Assembly (NCBI GenBank): GCA_030683195.1
Contig: JAUXQA010000082.1
Location: 1 to 11,315, forward strand
Reading direction: 5' to 3'
Length of the DNA: 11,315 nucleotides
DNA from: Rhodoferax sp.
Lineage (GTDB): Bacteria; Pseudomonadota; Gammaproteobacteria; Burkholderiales; Burkholderiaceae_C
Shown here: in pieces, positions 1 through 6,752 of the stretch
Layout of the letters: every line of letters begins with the position of its first letter
How positions within the stretch are numbered: position 1 is the stretch's first letter
Notes under the pieces: model-generated
What the model saw: the letters and a program-made list of their open reading frames with translations, nothing else
Told to the model about the DNA's origin: nothing
Database searches by the model: none
Position numbers and translations under genes: made by a program

Positions 1-6
1 GAACGA

Positions 7-669
7 TCAGTTTTTGGCAAGCGGGAGCCCCGCCGCCTGCCATTCGCTGACACCATCGAATGTCTTGCGCGCCTGGTAGCCATGCGCTAACAGCAGCTTT
101 ACCGCCTCATCTGACATCAGACAAAACGGGCCACGGCAGTAAGCAACGATCTGCACGTCGCGCGGCAGTTCAGCCAGGCGCTGGAACAACTCGGACAGCG
201 GCAATGAACGCGCATTGGGCAGGTGTGCAGTGTCAAACTCGTTCTGTGGACGAACATCAAGCACGATAACCTCGCCACGCTTGGCTTGGGCCATCAGTTC
301 CTTGCGACTCACGCTGACCAGGCGGTCAGGGGCGGACATCATGTCTTGTAGCGCCATGCGCAACTCGATTAAATGTTCTTCAGCCACCTGGCGCAGGTTC
401 ACACCCAGCTGCGCCACATCGGTACCGCTAAGGCGGTAATAAATACGCTTGCCATCGCGGCGGGTTTGCACCAGCCGGGCTTCCTTGAGTGCTTTCAAGT
501 GTGCGCTGGCGAGCTTGTTGTCAATGGCAACATCGGCAGAAATAGTCTCAACGGCTTTTTCACCCTGAGCCAACATTTCCAGAATTTCCAAGCGCTTGGG
601 GCTGGCGAGGGCCTTGCCCACGCGGGCAACTTGCTCATACAGGAGGTCTTTGAGGAGTCTATTGTTCAT
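7..669 (-). CDS. ArsR-family transcriptional regulator fused to a rhodanese domain
   Basis: This 220-residue protein is probably a cytoplasmic DNA-binding repressor that senses a sulfur or redox signal. Residues about 10-85 form an ArsR-type winged helix: GKALASPKRLEIL, then a recognition helix around NKLASAHLKAL and a wing at RRDGKRIYYRL. No ELCVCD-type metal-binding cysteine motif is visible, so arsenic or metal sensing through the classical site is unlikely. Residues about 118-217 form a single rhodanese domain with VLDVRPQNEF and an active loop with Cys178 (CRGPFCL), plus a second cysteine at 183. ArsR-rhodanese fusions are a known family in proteobacteria. The length is normal. The ATG start has only a poor Shine-Dalgarno, but it gives the usual N-terminus for the family. 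The gene is divergent from the membrane hydroxylase, with a near-palindrome in between, so control of that gene and of itself is inferred. Confidence 0.93.
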   Translation of the reverse strand: MNNRLLKDLLYEQVARVGKALASPKRLEILEMLAQGEKAVETISADVAIDNKLASAHLKALKEARLVQTRRDGKRIYYRLSGTDVAQLGVNLRQVAEEHLIELRMALQDMMSAPDRLVSVSRKELMAQAKRGEVIVLDVRPQNEFDTAHLPNARSLPLSELFQRLAELPRDVQIVAYCRGPFCLMSDEAVKLLLAHGYQARKTFDGVSEWQAAGLPLAKN

Positions 670-678
670 CGTGTATAT

Positions 679-694
679 TCTAATGATCGTTAGA
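679..694. promoter_or_regulatory. Putative operator of the ArsR-rhodanese regulator
   Basis: The 16-base sequence TCTAATGATCGTTAGA matches its reverse complement at 14 of 16 positions. It lies in the 77-base divergent region, 9 bases upstream of the regulator start and 52 upstream of the hydroxylase start. ArsR-family dimers bind imperfect AT-rich dyads of about this size, so an operator serving both genes is plausible. No protein-binding evidence is available here. Confidence 0.5.
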
Positions 695-746
695 TTGAAT
701 GCTTAAGATCCGGCGCAATGGTTTGTATTTCTTGGGTGGAGAAAAC

Positions 747-1622
747 ATGGAATTTGAACAGTTTGTGATCTCAAACGAGCCGGCCATCAGGATAGGCTTC
801 TTTGTCGGTGTCTTTGCAATCGTCGCGGCTTGGGAGTGGCTGTCACCCCAGCGCCGTCTCACGGTATCGAAAGCAATGCGCTGGAGTAGCAACCTGGGGC
901 TGGTCTTACTCAACACCGTGCTGCTTCGCCTGATGTTCCCTGCGGCAGCAGTTGGCATGGCGGTGTTCAGTGCGGCCAACGGATGGGGCTTGCTGAATCA
1001 CTTTAGTGTCCCGTTCTGGGTGGCCGTGCCTGTGGCCGTGGCCGCCATGGACTTTGTGATTTGGTTGCAGCACGTCATGGTGCACGCGGTCCCGGTGCTG
1101 TGGCGGCTGCACCGTGTGCACCACGCAGACCTTGACTACGACTTGACCACCGGCGCGCGCTTTCACCCCATCGAGATGGGGCTGTCCATGCTGATCAAGA
1201 TCGCCACCATTGCCCTGCTTGGGCCGCCCGTATTGGCGGTGGTAATTTTCGAGGTGCTACTGAATTCAGCGGCCATGTTCAACCACGGCAACATTCGCCT
1301 GCCTGCCGGGTTAGACCGGGTGCTGCGCTGGGTCATCGTCACGCCCGACATGCACCGGGTCCACCACTCGGTTGAAGAGGATGAAACCAATTCCAACTTT
1401 GGATTCAATTTACCCTGGTGGGATCGATTGTTTGGCACCTACCGGGCGCAACCACGTGCAGGCCAAGTGGGCATGACGATTGGTCTGCATGGCCACACCG
1501 ATCCGCGCGAGGTAGCGCGCCTGGATGGCATGCTGCTGATGCCGTTCAGGAGTGACATGGAAGTCTATGCCATCAACCGCCGGACCTGGTCTGCAAAAGA
1601 AACAAAAAAAATTGACGTGTAA
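747..1622 (+). CDS. Sterol desaturase / fatty acid hydroxylase family membrane protein
   Basis: This 291-residue integral membrane protein belongs to the fatty acid hydroxylase superfamily of di-iron enzymes, which insert oxygen or a double bond into lipid substrates. The eight-histidine pattern is present: HVMVH at residues 109-113 (HX3H), HRVHH at 122-126 (HX2HH), His140 and His180 in the middle, and HRVHH at 203-207 (HX2HH). Hydrophobic segments lie near residues 14-30, 50-75, 88-107 and 145-173. I chose the ATG at 747 because GGGTGGAG ends six bases upstream. An in-frame ATG at 699 would add 16 residues but lacks such a site. The substrate cannot be told from sequence; fatty acids, carotenoids, ornithine lipids and hopanoids are all possible. 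It is divergent from the ArsR-rhodanese gene and is followed after 73 bases by a TonB-like gene. Confidence 0.9.
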   Translation: MEFEQFVISNEPAIRIGFFVGVFAIVAAWEWLSPQRRLTVSKAMRWSSNLGLVLLNTVLLRLMFPAAAVGMAVFSAANGWGLLNHFSVPFWVAVPVAVAAMDFVIWLQHVMVHAVPVLWRLHRVHHADLDYDLTTGARFHPIEMGLSMLIKIATIALLGPPVLAVVIFEVLLNSAAMFNHGNIRLPAGLDRVLRWVIVTPDMHRVHHSVEEDETNSNFGFNLPWWDRLFGTYRAQPRAGQVGMTIGLHGHTDPREVARLDGMLLMPFRSDMEVYAINRRTWSAKETKKIDV

Positions 1623-1695
1623 ATTCAATCGGGCGTGGATCAGGCAAGCCTTGACCAGCCCCCTGCACGACCTCCAACGATGGCATCCGCAATTC

Positions 1696-2547
1696 ATGCA
1701 GTTCAGTACATACAAGCATCTCTTTGCTATTTTTTTCTCGCTGGCCCTGCATGCGCTGGTGTTTTCGCTGGCCAGCAACATGCAGTTCGGCTTTGTCGGC
1801 AAACCCGTCAAACCCAAAGCTGAGGCCACAGTCATCTTTTTGGCGCTCTTGCCGCCGCCTCAGAAAAGTACGCCCAAACCTGACCGTCCCGCCGCACCCA
1901 TCAAAGCAGCCCCTGCTGTTGCACCTGAAATTCAGGCGCATCAAGAACAAGCTCTCGCGCCGCGACAACCGGCCTCCCAGGCCGCGCCCCCAGCGCCAAC
2001 GGCACAAGAGTGGGACTTTGCTGCCAAGTACACACTCAAAAACAGCAAGGGCTACCGGCATACTTGGGGTCAGCAGGTGCGCAGCCTGATGGGTACCGCT
2101 GTCGAAGGGCCAGACCAGGGACTGGTCCGGTTTCGGCTGGAAATTGCGGCTGATGGCACATTGACCAAGCTGGAAACGCTTTGGAGCACCTCCACGGTGG
2201 CCGAGCAATTGGCCCGCAAGGCGATTGAAAACATGCCGCCTTCACCGCCAACCCCGACAGGCAGGCCGTTGATCTTTGAAAAAACCATTTCCTTCTCGCC
2301 CTTCGCGTCAGACGGCACCCCGACCTACAAGGACGACTGCCTGCCTGACCCGCCCGCGTTTCGCAACCCATTTGCCTGGGACGGCACATCCCCTCAAGTT
2401 CGGGTGGAGTCGAAACCTGCTGAAAAGCTTGACCCGCAGGCGCTGGAGGAATGCCTCAGACAACTGCCGCAAGACACTATTGAGGGGGAAAGCGCACAAG
2501 ACCAAAGGCTGCTGGATCAGTGGGGGTACAGAAAAACTGGGCGGTGA
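1696..2547 (+). CDS. TonB-like energy transducer family protein
   Basis: This is a predicted 283-residue protein anchored in the inner membrane by one N-terminal segment (about residues 9-27), with the rest in the periplasm. After the anchor comes a proline- and alanine-rich linker (about 52-103: LLPPPQKSTPKP, then many P and A). Next is a domain resembling the TonB C-terminal fold at about 135-202: VRFRLEIAADGTLTKLETLW, then QLARKAIENMPPSPPTPTG. Beyond it is an unusual tail of about 80 residues with two cysteines (Cys215 and Cys253). No exbB or exbD is nearby. The ATG at 1696 is chosen because it starts just before the membrane segment. Its Shine-Dalgarno is weak, and an upstream in-frame TTG at 1651 or GTG at 1552 cannot be excluded. 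Family assignment is fairly sure, function is not; it may be co-transcribed with the hydroxylase. Confidence 0.75.
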   Translation: MQFSTYKHLFAIFFSLALHALVFSLASNMQFGFVGKPVKPKAEATVIFLALLPPPQKSTPKPDRPAAPIKAAPAVAPEIQAHQEQALAPRQPASQAAPPAPTAQEWDFAAKYTLKNSKGYRHTWGQQVRSLMGTAVEGPDQGLVRFRLEIAADGTLTKLETLWSTSTVAEQLARKAIENMPPSPPTPTGRPLIFEKTISFSPFASDGTPTYKDDCLPDPPAFRNPFAWDGTSPQVRVESKPAEKLDPQALEECLRQLPQDTIEGESAQDQRLLDQWGYRKTGR

Positions 2548-2656
2548 AAGATTTTTTCAGCAGTTGGCTGGTACTCATGCCAAGTGCCGGATTGGGAATT
2601 TTTTATTTTTATAAACCTACTGTCACCGTATTGGCGTCAGTGGCTACCGTGTAAAA

Positions 2657-2690
2657 GAAGCATCTGAACTTTGCATCCACCCGATGCTTC
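2657..2690 (-). terminator. Possible second terminator hairpin
   Basis: A perfect 8-base inverted repeat (GAAGCATC / GATGCTTC) has an 18-base loop. On the minus strand it is followed by only four T residues. It could back up the stronger minus-strand terminator just before it, or act as a stem at the 3' end of the plus-strand TonB-like transcript. The long loop makes it a weaker candidate. Confidence 0.35.
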
Positions 2691-2703
2691 AACCACGCAA
2701 GCG

Positions 2704-2728
2704 AAAAAAAACCCGGCTCATGGCCGGG
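2704..2728 (-). terminator. Rho-independent terminator of the chemoreceptor transcript
   Basis: Read on the minus strand, a GC-rich stem CCCGGC / GCCGGG (arms 2723-2728 and 2712-2717, loop 5) is followed directly by eight T residues (2711-2704). This is a classical intrinsic terminator. It lies about 185 bases past the chemoreceptor stop codon and points in the right direction for that gene. Confidence 0.75.
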
Positions 2729-2913
2729 ATTGAAGCGGTTTGACGCGCCCCGTGCAGGGAGGAAACACGGGAGATGTAAAACACCTGATTAGATTATGCA
2801 CAGGTCAAGGCTGCAGAAAAGTTCGTGGACTGCAGCGAAACCGTGTGGGAATTTATCGATAGTGTGTACTGGTGCCATTCAGATAACAGCTTTTTGCGTC
2901 TGAATAGACCAGC

Positions 2914-4527
2914 CTACATCACCCTGAACCGGGCGATCTCATTGGTGAGGTGATGCGCCTGGTCGCTGAGCGACGCGGAGGAGGCGCTGGTTTCTTCCAC
3001 CAGGGCCGCATTTTGCTGGGTGTGCGAGTCCAGCTGATGGATCGCCCTGACGACCTCGTTCACCCCGGTGGCTTGTTCTTGCGTTGCAATGGCGATATCG
3101 CTCAGGATTTGGTTGATTTGCTGGGCGTTGGTCACCATTTCGGTCATGGTGTGGCCCGCGCCCTCGACGATTTTGGTGCCTGCGGAGATGTTTTCCACGC
3201 TGGTGGAAATAAGCTGCTTGATCTCGCGAGCGGCCTCGGCACTGCGACCAGCCAGGCTGCGCACCTCAGAGGCCACCACGGCAAAGCCCCGCCCGGACTC
3301 GCCGGCGCGCGCGGCCTCCACAGCGGCGTTGAGCGCCAGTATGTTGGTTTGGAACGCAATGCCGTCAATGGTGCCAATGATGTCGCTGATCTTGCTGGAG
3401 GAGGTGTGGATGTTGTGCATGGTGGTGACCACCTCGGCAATGATTTTTCCGCCTTTTTGCGCGACTTCAGAGTTTTCATTGGCCACCATGGCGGCTTTCT
3501 GGGTGCGCGAGGCGGTTTCACTGACCTGGGTGCCGATTTGTTCCACAGCAGAAGCTTGCTCGCCCAGGTTGGAGGCGGCATCTTCTGTGCGGGCAGACAG
3601 ATCCAGGCTGGCCCGCGAGACTTCTGCGCTTGTGCTGGCGAGTTCGCGGGCGGAGTGGCGAACGCTACGAATCAACTCGTGCATCGAGTTGTAGACCTTG
3701 TGCAGTTCCAGAATCAGCATGGCGGGCTCGTCTTTGCCCCAGGGGGCCACAGGCAGGTTGCGCAGGTCACCTTCGGCCATCTCGTTTAAATGGTGGCTGA
3801 TCAGTGCCAGGCCGCCCTTGTTGACTTTGTAGAAGGCAATAAACACGTAGCCAGCGAGCAGCAAGACCGCCGCAAAGATGCTGCCCACCCACCAGATGCG
3901 CTGCATTTGCTGGGCGCGCAAGTCGTCGATGTAAATGCCGGAGCCCACCAGCCAGCCCCAAGGCTCAAAGCCTTTGACGTAGGAGATTTTTTCAACCGGC
4001 TTCTCCATGCCCGGCTTGGGCCACATGTAGGGTACAAAGCCTTGCCCGTTTTGGCGCACCATGTCGGCAAAACCCACAAACAGGGCAAAGCCGTTGGGAT
4101 CTTTGGTGGCGCTGACATTTTTGCCATCGAGTTCGGGCCGGATCGGGTGCATGACCACGTTGGGCACCATGTCGTTGATCCAAAAATATTCGCTGCCGCT
4201 GTAGCGCAGCTTAGAGATGGCTTGTTTGGCCGTTTGCTGGGCCTGCTCGCGGGTGAGTTCGCCACTGGCCTCCCGGCTGTGCGCCCAGACCATCACCCCA
4301 TGTGCGACCTCCACGTGCTCGCGGGTGGCGTTTTTTCGCTCCTGCATGGACTGGTCGGTCTGGTTTTTCATGAGCCACACCAGCAGGAACAGCATAGGCA
4401 GCAAGAACACCAGGGAAATAAGAACTGCTTTGGACCGGAAACCCAGGTTGCGCATCAGCACTACGCCAGGTGTCCAAATTCCGTGGGCTTGTAAAGGCGA
4501 GGCGATGTGCTTGCTTAAATTGGTCAT
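2914..4527 (-). CDS. Methyl-accepting chemotaxis protein with single Cache domain
   Basis: This 537-residue inner-membrane chemoreceptor signals to CheA/CheW. In order: first membrane segment at about 33-53; periplasmic single-Cache (sCache_2-like) sensor at about 55-205, with YFWINDMVPNVVMHP and the WGWLVGSGIYIDD ending typical of this domain; second membrane segment at 211-233; HAMP at about 234-288; cytoplasmic coiled-coil signalling domain. The conserved tip is at about 385-418 (IDGIAFQTNILALNAAVEAA, then GRGFAVVASEVRSLAG). There is no C-terminal CheR-binding pentapeptide; it ends in FRVM. The start is supported by AAAGGGGA upstream and by a promoter about 30 bases further up. An internal ATG at 4455 (MRNLGF, residue 25) is the alternative and would match typical family N-termini. 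The ligand is unknown; small organic acids are common for this sensor class. It lies downstream of a diguanylate cyclase gene on the same strand. Confidence 0.95.
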   Translation of the reverse strand: MTNLSKHIASPLQAHGIWTPGVVLMRNLGFRSKAVLISLVFLLPMLFLLVWLMKNQTDQSMQERKNATREHVEVAHGVMVWAHSREASGELTREQAQQTAKQAISKLRYSGSEYFWINDMVPNVVMHPIRPELDGKNVSATKDPNGFALFVGFADMVRQNGQGFVPYMWPKPGMEKPVEKISYVKGFEPWGWLVGSGIYIDDLRAQQMQRIWWVGSIFAAVLLLAGYVFIAFYKVNKGGLALISHHLNEMAEGDLRNLPVAPWGKDEPAMLILELHKVYNSMHELIRSVRHSARELASTSAEVSRASLDLSARTEDAASNLGEQASAVEQIGTQVSETASRTQKAAMVANENSEVAQKGGKIIAEVVTTMHNIHTSSSKISDIIGTIDGIAFQTNILALNAAVEAARAGESGRGFAVVASEVRSLAGRSAEAAREIKQLISTSVENISAGTKIVEGAGHTMTEMVTNAQQINQILSDIAIATQEQATGVNEVVRAIHQLDSHTQQNAALVEETSASSASLSDQAHHLTNEIARFRVM

Positions 4528-4563
4528 CGGGTCCCCTTTATTTGAATAAATTTATGCCGCTGC

Positions 4564-4592
4564 ATCATAGGTTTAATAAATTTGATCATCAA
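4564..4592 (-). promoter_or_regulatory. Sigma-70-type promoter of the chemoreceptor gene
   Basis: On the minus strand, TTGATG (4592-4587) and TATGAT (4569-4564) are separated by exactly 17 bases. They match the -35 and -10 consensus at 4 and 5 of 6 positions. Transcription would start near 4557, giving a leader of about 30 bases before the ATG at 4527. A 13-base perfect palindrome, TTTGATCATCAAA (4581-4593), overlaps the -35 box and may be an operator. Confidence 0.6.
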
Positions 4593-4633
4593 AAATTGAA
4601 ATCAACAGCAGAAAACGAGTGGTTCAAGATCAC

Positions 4634-6133
4634 TTAAACATCGCAACACACAACGCAATTTCGCCCCAGATCCTTTGCCCGATACAAAGCCTCATCAGCG
4701 CGCGCAACCAGGAAATCCGTGTCTGCGCCGTGCACAGGGTAGACGGCAATACCGGCAGAAAGTGTCACTTTAAGCATGGCATCACCCACATGGATATCGG
4801 TTTGGGCGAGTTCAATGCGCCATGCTTGAACTCGCAGAAGCGCCTGTTCAGGCGACATGCGGGGCAATGCAATCAAGAATTCTTCGCCGCCATAGCGACA
4901 AACTATGTCGCTCTCTCTGGCACTTTGGATAAAAATGGCAGAGATGGTCTTGAGCACCTCATCACCAACAGCATGACCATAGGTGTCGTTAACACTTTTG
5001 AAATAGTCCAGATCGATCAAAACCAAGGCCAGGGGATAGCCTTCTCGATGAGCCCTGGACAACTCGCGCGGTAAAGTTTCCTTCAGATAGCGCCGGTTGT
5101 ACAGGCCAGTCAGGGGATCGCGTATGGCTTGCTCTTGCAATAACTGTTGCAAGTCAGCTACTCGTTGCCCATCCTTTTTTGCCCGACCAATCAAACGAAA
5201 CAGGAAGCCACCCAGTAACAGCGACAAAACAAGAAAGCTGCCAGCCATGGCCAAGGTCCGATTCGCCTCGGTCGACCAACCTTCAAAATAGGCCTCCTTA
5301 GCCACCGCGACAACCACCACGAATGGCGCCAACGTCAGACGGCGAAAGGTCGCTATGCGAGAGTACCCGTCCGCTCCAATTTCTGCGTGGTAAGTGGCCG
5401 CAGGCGTGCCATCTTCAAAAATCTTTCGAAATTCGCTGGAGATGGCGCTGTTTCCCACTTCGCCCGCTGGCTTATTCGCAATGGCAGGCACACGAGCAAT
5501 CAATCCAAGATCGTCATCCCGCAAAATAAGAGATCCACCGGGTCCAAGGTTAAACTGTGAAAGGATTCGCGCAAAGTAGTCGACCTCGATGGGTGCTGAA
5601 ACGACGCCGGCAAAGCGTCCATCAGGATAGTTGTAGCGGCGCGAAAAGCCAACAATGTATTTTTTGGAGACGCGCCCGACGAGTGGTTTGGATATCTGCA
5701 AGCGATTGTCGGAATTCTCCCTCAGGAAATTAAAGTAATCCCGGTTCGCCCAGCTAGCCCGGTCCTGCTTACTCAAACCGTCGCCCAGTATGACGAGGCC
5801 ATCGGCACGCGCCACCCGGAATCCTTCCGCCGCCGACAGGCGTTCTTTCTGACGGGCTAAAAACTCATTCATTGCGAGTTCATCAAGACCTCTGCCAGCC
5901 AGTTGACGTTCAAGCTCGTCCACCACAAACTGCAAAGCGAGATCAATTTTCTCAATGGTGTTTGAGATGTTCTGATCAAGCGCATTGGCAATATTTTGGG
6001 TCAGCGTTTGCGCGCGCTCTTCGTAATGATTGCGGCTGATGTAGAGTGAATTGACTGACAGAACAATCACCAGTCCGTTAGCGCAAATCAGACCCACGAC
6101 CAGCATTAGTCGGAGTCGCTGTGAGAAAGTCAT
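4634..6133 (-). CDS. Cache-domain diguanylate cyclase (GGDEF)
   Basis: This 499-residue inner-membrane enzyme is predicted to make cyclic di-GMP from two GTP. In order: membrane segment at about 8-28; periplasmic double-Cache-like sensor at about 40-285 (WANRDYFNFLREN, then SKPLVGRVSKKYIVGFSRR, typical of dCache_1); second membrane segment at 293-315; short coiled linker; GGDEF domain at about 335-495 starting at RDPLTGLYNRRYL. The catalytic motif is GGEEF at 415-419, an active variant. The inhibitory I-site RESD is at 406-409, so product inhibition is likely. DLDYFKSVNDTYGH carries the metal and nucleotide residues. There is no EAL domain. I chose the ATG at 6133, just before the membrane segment. 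In-frame TTG and GTG codons at 6181 and 6178 would add 16 or 15 residues; none of these starts has a clear Shine-Dalgarno. An IS remnant begins 84 bases upstream. Confidence 0.93.
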   Translation of the reverse strand: MTFSQRLRLMLVVGLICANGLVIVLSVNSLYISRNHYEERAQTLTQNIANALDQNISNTIEKIDLALQFVVDELERQLAGRGLDELAMNEFLARQKERLSAAEGFRVARADGLVILGDGLSKQDRASWANRDYFNFLRENSDNRLQISKPLVGRVSKKYIVGFSRRYNYPDGRFAGVVSAPIEVDYFARILSQFNLGPGGSLILRDDDLGLIARVPAIANKPAGEVGNSAISSEFRKIFEDGTPAATYHAEIGADGYSRIATFRRLTLAPFVVVVAVAKEAYFEGWSTEANRTLAMAGSFLVLSLLLGGFLFRLIGRAKKDGQRVADLQQLLQEQAIRDPLTGLYNRRYLKETLPRELSRAHREGYPLALVLIDLDYFKSVNDTYGHAVGDEVLKTISAIFIQSARESDIVCRYGGEEFLIALPRMSPEQALLRVQAWRIELAQTDIHVGDAMLKVTLSAGIAVYPVHGADTDFLVARADEALYRAKDLGRNCVVCCDV

Positions 6134-6216
6134 CGTTGTTGTTTTCGTGGATTGACGGTAATCAATGCGGCTTTGCACCAAGTGCGCAACTTGGGGAACT
6201 TTGTCAAGACTCCCAA

Positions 6217-6235
6217 GGGATGGTCTGAATAACTC
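6217..6235 (+). repeat. Terminal inverted repeat, transposase-distal end
   Basis: This is one end of the IS5-type remnant. It shares GGGA, TCTG and ATAACTC with the opposite end in inverted orientation. Just outside it lies CTTGGG at 6190-6195, which forms an inverted repeat with CCCAAG at 6212-6217. Confidence 0.7.
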
Positions 6236-6373
6236 ACTGGAAACTGGCGTAGTAAGTCATTAGTTTTCAGATCATGGAATTTCACGAGAAAACTCCTGCA
6301 ATTCGCTCGTTTCTTCGGCCGGTTTGGGCGTTTTGAGCACCCTGCAGGGCACTTGCCCGGTTTTCGGGCGCAC

Positions 6374-6634
6374 TCATGCCCAAGACCTCATCAATTTACC
6401 GCGTGCCATCCACAAGTTGGACAGCGCAAACAGCGTGAACCATTGCTGCATGAAATGAATGCGCAGCATGGACGTCAACGAAAAGTGGGGTCTGCCAGTC
6501 TTGCCTTCGGGGTAGTAGGGGGCAATGAGTTCGACCAAGGCAGCCCATGGCACCACTTGATCCATCTGGTCCAGGAACACTTGCTTGCGGGATTTCTTCG
6601 CGCTGAGGTCGAGGTTCAAGGTGGCTTGTTTCAT
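6374..6634 (-). pseudogene. Transposase remnant, IS5 family, in-frame internal deletion
   Basis: The open frame has 86 residues. Residues 1-67 match, from memory of the family, the start of IS5-group transposases: FLDQMDQVVPWAALVELI, GKTGRPHFSL, MLRIHFMQQWF. Residues from about 68 on (LFALSNLWMARGKLM) match the extreme C-terminus of the same family. The roughly 200 or more residues between them, including the catalytic DDE residues, are missing. The join lies near 6427-6437, at a short stretch (ACGCTG) that may occur in both parental regions, which would suggest deletion by microhomology. The product cannot catalyse transposition. It could still bind ends through the N-terminal part, but that is speculation. 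Confidence 0.8.
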
Positions 6635-6681
6635 GGCCTGTATTTTCTCAGGTGGGGCTTACGTCAAGCACACAACTGGGG

Positions 6682-6700
6682 GAGTTATGCAGAGTTTCCC
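6682..6700 (-). repeat. Terminal inverted repeat, transposase-proximal end
   Basis: This is the other end of the IS5-type remnant, 48 bases upstream of the transposase start codon and oriented opposite to the repeat at 6217-6235. Confidence 0.7.
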
Positions 6701-6752
6701 TAATTTGACATAACCCCTAGTTGCGTAACCAGTGACGTCACAGCATCGAATG

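Larger units (their letters stand above)
2548..2913. other. Gene-free convergent region with serial inverted repeats
   Basis: No convincing gene is present between the convergent stop codons of the TonB-like gene and the chemoreceptor gene. The stretch holds six perfect inverted repeats with arms of 5 to 8 bases: 2657-2664/2683-2690, 2712-2717/2723-2728, 2749-2754/2766-2771, 2783-2787/2801-2805, 2810-2816/2830-2836 and 2877-2883/2899-2905. Read on the minus strand, this would be a structured 3' untranslated region of the chemoreceptor mRNA ending at a terminator. A stand-alone small RNA is possible, but I found no good promoter for one. Confidence 0.55.
6217..6700 (-). mobile_element. Internally deleted IS5-family insertion sequence
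   Basis: A 484-bp element is bounded by imperfect 19-base terminal inverted repeats: GGGATGGTCTGAATAACTC at 6217-6235, and GGGAAACTCTGCATAACTC read on the minus strand from 6700 to 6682 (15 of 19 identical). The pair can be stretched by one base to 20. It contains a shortened transposase gene read on the minus strand. Full-length relatives are well over 1 kb, so most of the interior is missing. No matching target duplication is visible at the ends as drawn. Its left end lies 84 bases upstream of the diguanylate cyclase start. Confidence 0.75.

Noticed and set aside
1573..2208. Minus-strand open frame of 211 codons opposite the TonB-like gene
   Set aside because: It shows no recognisable domain and is cysteine- and arginine-rich; the plus-strand frame has membrane anchor, proline linker and TonB-like domain in order.
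2774..2779. Start-stop ATGTAA preceded by a GGAGG-like site
   Set aside because: The distance from the purine run is about 12 bases and it lies within a chain of inverted repeats; chance is the simplest explanation.
2950..4494. Long plus-strand open frames opposite the chemoreceptor gene (for example 2950-3789, 3068-3694 and 3790-4494)
   Set aside because: They are antisense to a well-recognised chemoreceptor, resemble no family, and result from its GC-rich codon use.
4545..4583. Sigma-28 (flagellar) promoter for the chemoreceptor gene
   Set aside because: TAAA- and GCCGATAA-like words are present only with wrong spacing and several mismatches; the sigma-70 pair fits better.
6355..6369. Hairpin GCCCG/CGGGC just past the transposase remnant stop
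   Set aside because: It has a short stem and no T-run on either strand, so it is not a convincing terminator.
6213..6704. Target-site duplication flanking the IS5 remnant
   Set aside because: The bases just outside the two repeats (CCAA on the left, TAAT on the right) do not match, so no duplication can be claimed.
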